A stretch of DNA of 8,061 nucleotides from Gammaproteobacteria bacterium. Its GTDB lineage: Bacteria > Pseudomonadota > Gammaproteobacteria > DSM-16500. Under the pieces are notes generated by a model. That model was not told the DNA's origin. It made no database searches and saw nothing but the letters and a program-made list of their open reading frames with translations. This document shows positions 5,280-8,061 of the stretch, piece after piece. Made by a program: the position numbers and the translations under genes. Each line of letters begins with the position of its first letter. The stretch's first letter is position 1. The stretch lies in contig VFKI01000100.1 of NCBI GenBank assembly GCA_009885665.1, positions 1-8,061 of the forward strand. The letters are read 5' to 3'.

Positions 5280-6554
5280 ATGTCAACCACTCTGACACGC
5301 CGCACTTTAGTACACGTTCTCACTGCCTGCTTAGCGGGCAGCGTACTCGAATGGTATGACTTTACTTTGTTCGCATGGCTCGTCCCTATTTTATCTGGCT
5401 TATTTTTTCCGCACGAATCGTCTGCAAGCGCGCAATTGGCGGGTTATAGCGTATTTGCAATTGGATTTATCGCGCGCCCGTTAGGCGCCATCCTCGCCGG
5501 ACATTTTGGCGACAAAATAAGTCGTAAAAAGATTTTATTATTTTGTATGGCGGGTATGGGACTCAGCAGCTTGTTGATTGCATTACTGCCGACCTATGCA
5601 CACATTGGCATCGCCGCGCCCATACTGCTTATTTTCCTGCGTATTTTACAAGGTTTAATTATTGGCGGCGAAGTCCCCGGCGCCGGCGCTTATGCCATCG
5701 AAACATTCTCGCGCGCACGGCGCGGTTTATTTTCTTCTTTTCCTTGCGCGGGCTCAGGCTTAGGCTTGATCAGTGCCTCCACATTATGCGCACTCGCGAC
5801 ATACGCATTATCGCCAGCACAAATGGCGAGTTTTGGTTGGCGTATATTATTTTTAATCGGCAGCTTGGTTGCCGTGCCCGCTTTTTTATTACGCCATAAT
5901 TTGCAAGAACCAACGCATTTTATCAATGCGCGCAGTCAAGTTGCGCGCCTACCCCTCTGGCGGGTATTTCGCAACTATACCCCACAATTATTGACTGCCA
6001 CAGCATTGTATATGGCGGGTGCTGTTTTGACTTATTTAGGATTGGTTTTCATGCCTGCGTATGTACATGAGATGACGGGGCTGGCTAAAACAACGGCGCT
6101 AACAATCAATACATTGGCGCTGGCATTTTCCACGGTATTGGTGCCGCTGTGTGGTGGGCTATCAGACCGTCTAGGGCGAAAACCGTTGCTTGTTTATACG
6201 CTTGCGATATTGACCATCGCCAGCTTACCTGCTTTTTGGTTAGTATTACATGCGGGCGTGTTAGGCTTAGTCATTGCGCAATTTTTATTTGGCGCGGCGG
6301 CGGGCAGTTTATATGGCGCCATCACGGCAAGCTTATTGGAAATGTTTCCCACCGCAGTACGTTATAGTGGCGCGGCGTTAGCATATAATGTCGGTTTCGC
6401 ATTATTTGGTGGCACGGCACCCCTCATCGCGCAACGTTTAATTAGCAGTTTGCATACGAATATTGCGCCCGGAATCTATTTAACGCTGATCAGCGCCATC
6501 GCTTGGTTTGCGGCATACCGTATGACTGAAACAGCCCATCAACCTTTATTATAG
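5280..6554 (+). CDS. MFS transporter, metabolite:H+ symporter (MHS/ProP-like) family
   Basis: This is a proton-coupled inner-membrane transporter, probably for a small organic acid or zwitterion. The 424-residue product has about twelve hydrophobic segments and the MHS family marks. These are LEWYDF in helix 1 (23-28), the loop 2-3 motif RPLGAILAGHFGDKISRKK (66-84), RILQGLIIGGEVPGAGAY (121-138), FGWRILFLIG (185-194) followed by LQEPTHF (208-214), the second-half motif GGLSDRLGRKP (292-302), and FPTAVRYSGAALAYNVGFALFGGTAPLI (356-383). Substrate cannot be read from these motifs; ProP (proline/betaine), citrate, ketoglutarate and shikimate carriers all share them. The ribosome-binding site is weak (GGA 12 bases before the ATG). 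A strong site and a 12-base gap lead into the hydrolase gene, so the two are probably one operon. Confidence 0.92.
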   Translation: MSTTLTRRTLVHVLTACLAGSVLEWYDFTLFAWLVPILSGLFFPHESSASAQLAGYSVFAIGFIARPLGAILAGHFGDKISRKKILLFCMAGMGLSSLLIALLPTYAHIGIAAPILLIFLRILQGLIIGGEVPGAGAYAIETFSRARRGLFSSFPCAGSGLGLISASTLCALATYALSPAQMASFGWRILFLIGSLVAVPAFLLRHNLQEPTHFINARSQVARLPLWRVFRNYTPQLLTATALYMAGAVLTYLGLVFMPAYVHEMTGLAKTTALTINTLALAFSTVLVPLCGGLSDRLGRKPLLVYTLAILTIASLPAFWLVLHAGVLGLVIAQFLFGAAAGSLYGAITASLLEMFPTAVRYSGAALAYNVGFALFGGTAPLIAQRLISSLHTNIAPGIYLTLISAIAWFAAYRMTETAHQPLL

Positions 6555-6560
6555 AAGGAA
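6553..6560 (+). promoter_or_regulatory. Strong ribosome-binding site of the hydrolase gene
   Basis: AGAAGGAA overlaps the end of the transporter's stop codon and lies six bases before the ATG at 6567. It fixes the hydrolase start and indicates translation from a shared message. Confidence 0.75.
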
Positions 6561-6566
6561 ATAATT

Positions 6567-7316
6567 ATGCAAACCCGTCAAATCACTTACACGGCCGGCT
6601 CTCTCACTTGCCAAGGATATTATGCTTGCGATGAATCCTCGTCACATAAAAAACCCATTGTACTTGTAATACATGATTGGACGGGCTGCAATGAATTTGC
6701 TAAACAAAAAGCAGAGAAAATAGCGGAAAATGGTTTTATTGGTTTAGCGATTGATCTCTATGGCGAAGGAAAAAACGGTAAAGATAATGCTGAAAAAAAT
6801 GCGTTAATGCAACCCCTGGTGCAAGATAGAGATATCCTGCTCGCACGTTTACGCGCAGCGGTTGATGTAGCAAAAACATTTACGCATGCTGACAGTAAAA
6901 AAATTGCTGCCATGGGTTTTTGTTTTGGTGGCTTGTGCGCACTCGATTTGGCGCGTGGCAGTGATGATATCGCTGCTGTCATCAGCGTACATGGTTTACT
7001 GACAGCGCCACCGATGCGCAAGAGAGAAAAGATGACTGCAAAAATATTGGTATTACATGGTCACGATGATCCTATGGTACCGCCAGAAGAAGTATTCGCA
7101 TTAGAAAAAGAATTAACGACGGCGAAGGCGGATTGGCAAGTACATGTATTTGGTCAAACAATGCATGCTTTCACCAATCCATTAGCAAATGATCCCGCAT
7201 TTGGCACAGTCTATAGTCCAGTGGCTTCACGGCGTGCCATGCGTATGGTCGATAATTTTTTGACAGACGTTTTTGAGGTATCTTCTATAAAAGATCGCGC
7301 AGGCGATAGAAACTGA
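6567..7316 (+). CDS. Dienelactone hydrolase family alpha/beta-hydrolase
   Basis: This is a cytoplasmic alpha/beta-hydrolase of the DLH family (carboxymethylenebutenolidase-like), 249 residues, close to the usual 230-250. The Cys-Asp-His triad is in place: C119 in the nucleophile elbow GFCFGG, D168 in LHGHDDPMVP and H200 in MHAFTNP. The oxyanion region VIHDWTGCNEF lies at 34-44, followed by GFIGLAIDLYGEGK. The sequence after the catalytic histidine (YSPVASRRAMRMVDNFL) also fits the family. Many DLH-like proteins are not part of aromatic degradation and their natural substrate is unknown. Nothing else of a chloroaromatic or beta-ketoadipate pathway lies here, so I give no gene symbol. It follows the MHS transporter by 12 bases, hinting that the transporter may import a substrate or a precursor. 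No signal peptide is seen. Confidence 0.92.
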   Translation: MQTRQITYTAGSLTCQGYYACDESSSHKKPIVLVIHDWTGCNEFAKQKAEKIAENGFIGLAIDLYGEGKNGKDNAEKNALMQPLVQDRDILLARLRAAVDVAKTFTHADSKKIAAMGFCFGGLCALDLARGSDDIAAVISVHGLLTAPPMRKREKMTAKILVLHGHDDPMVPPEEVFALEKELTTAKADWQVHVFGQTMHAFTNPLANDPAFGTVYSPVASRRAMRMVDNFLTDVFEVSSIKDRAGDRN

Positions 7317-7362
7317 ATCGACGAATAACTGCGCTGTAATCAGCTTGACACGGAACGATATC

Positions 7363-7965
7363 ATGAAAAAATCTCTTGAAAAAATAAAGCAGGGTTATTT
7401 TGCTTTTCGGAAAAAATATGCGACAGGTCAAAATTCAAGCATGCGCCATCTCGCGCATCATGGGCAAAATCCAGACATCATGGTGGTAGCATGTTGCGAT
7501 GCACGCGTTGATCCCGCATTGATTTTGCAGTGCGATCCAGGCGATTTATTTATCGTCCGCAATGTGGCTAACATCGTGCCGCCCTATGAAGCTGACCAAA
7601 GTCACCATGGAACCAGTGCCGCATTAGAATTCGGCATCTGTTACCTCAACGTTAAACACCTGATTATCCTCGGCCACAGTCAATGCGGCGGCATCCACGC
7701 TCTGCTCGATAATACAAAATTACATCAAGATGATTTTATTACGCATTGGGTTTCTTTTATTAAGACAGATGCAGTCAAGATACATGATGCTGATACATTG
7801 GCAAAACACGCGCTCTGCCACTCTTATGAAAATTGTCTGACTTTTCCATGGATAAAACAACGCATACTAGAAGAAAACTTGCAACTTCATTTATGGTTTT
7901 TTGATATTCAAGAAGGAGAAATATTAACGTATTCATTGCAAGATCATCAGTTTCATAGTCTTTAA
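7363..7965 (+). CDS. Beta-class carbonic anhydrase
   Basis: It interconverts CO2 and bicarbonate in the cytoplasm, supplying bicarbonate for carboxylation reactions or balancing pH. The 200-residue product has the beta-class zinc motifs: Cys44-x-Asp46-x-Arg48 (CCDARVDP, matching the usual CSDSR) and His105-x-x-Cys108 in ILGHSQCGG. The conserved GDLFIVRNVANIVPP lies at 60-74 and GTSAALEFGICYLNVKHL at 83-100. I chose the ATG at 7363 because GGAA lies seven bases upstream. A TTG at 7345 in the same frame would add six residues but has no ribosome-binding site. It begins 46 bases after the hydrolase gene and is probably the last gene of that operon. Bacterial symbols can and cynT are both used for such enzymes; the context does not include cyanate genes, so none is assigned. 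Confidence 0.94.
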   Translation: MKKSLEKIKQGYFAFRKKYATGQNSSMRHLAHHGQNPDIMVVACCDARVDPALILQCDPGDLFIVRNVANIVPPYEADQSHHGTSAALEFGICYLNVKHLIILGHSQCGGIHALLDNTKLHQDDFITHWVSFIKTDAVKIHDADTLAKHALCHSYENCLTFPWIKQRILEENLQLHLWFFDIQEGEILTYSLQDHQFHSL

Positions 7966-8029
7966 CAGACTATATAATATCTCAGAGTAACTATTCAGAT
8001 GACTACTCGGGCAAATAGCTCGCCGGCGT

Positions 8030-8051
8030 CACGCCACTTACACGCCACTTA
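8030..8051 (+). repeat. 11-base tandem duplication
   Basis: CACGCCACTTA occurs twice head to tail, at 8030-8040 and 8041-8051, with no mismatch. It lies in the 96 bases after the carbonic anhydrase gene, immediately before a ribosome-binding-like sequence. Confidence 0.9.
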
Positions 8052-8058
8052 AGGGGGA
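8051..8058 (+). promoter_or_regulatory. Ribosome-binding-like sequence for a gene beyond the window
   Basis: AAGGGGGA at the right edge is a strong Shine-Dalgarno-like stretch. A start codon would be expected a few bases past the window end. The gene itself is not visible, so this is inference from the site alone. Confidence 0.4.
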
Positions 8059-8061
8059 GAA

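Noticed and set aside
5543..5899. Plus-strand open frame of 118 codons inside the transporter gene
   Set aside because: It overlaps the MHS signature motifs in another frame and has a composition typical of a shadow frame.
7966..8029. Possible terminator after the carbonic anhydrase gene, using GAGTA...TACTC and GGCG-TCA-CGCC
   Set aside because: The stems are only four to five pairs and neither is followed by a run of T.

Overview
The window reads as the chromosome of a flagellated Gram-negative bacterium, most likely a gammaproteobacterium. FlgI (the P-ring protein) and FlgA (its periplasmic chaperone) imply an outer membrane. MotA aligns residue for residue with the numbering of the E. 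coli protein, and the promoters look like the sigma54 and sigma28 flagellar hierarchy of Pseudomonas, Vibrio and Legionella. A Legionellales-type organism is possible from general flavour and moderate base composition, but this is a guess.

Left part (1-5037, all minus strand, so read right to left): flgI and flgJ overlap by one base and follow a good sigma54-type (-24/-12) promoter. Next come flgM and flgN, 16 bases apart, behind a sigma28 (FliA)-type promoter with exact spacing. flgA follows 52 bases later. After a 291-base gap come motA and, overlapping it, the first codons of a gene that is probably motB, running off the left edge. These genes cover P-ring assembly (FlgI, FlgA), rod capping and wall opening (FlgJ), late-gene checkpoint control (FlgM), hook-filament junction export (FlgN) and torque generation (MotA, probably MotB). 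flgH is not upstream of flgI, and flgK and flgL do not follow flgJ, so the usual flgBCDEFGHIJKL block is split here.

The 983-1273 gap between flgA and motA holds the most unusual structure: an imperfect palindrome of about 144 bases, flanked on each side by a diverged partial copy of its own half. It looks like a miniature palindromic repeat element that has been duplicated or nested.

The 5038-5279 gap separates two divergent units. Besides the sigma54 promoter it carries three copies of TTATGCGCA, spaced about 52 bases apart, that could bind a regulator.

Right part (5280-7965, plus strand): a probable operon of an MHS-type major facilitator transporter, a dienelactone hydrolase family enzyme 12 bases later, and a beta-carbonic anhydrase 46 bases after that. 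The substrate of the first two is not evident. The last ~96 bases hold a short tandem duplication and a strong ribosome-binding-like sequence, suggesting another plus-strand gene begins just beyond the window.
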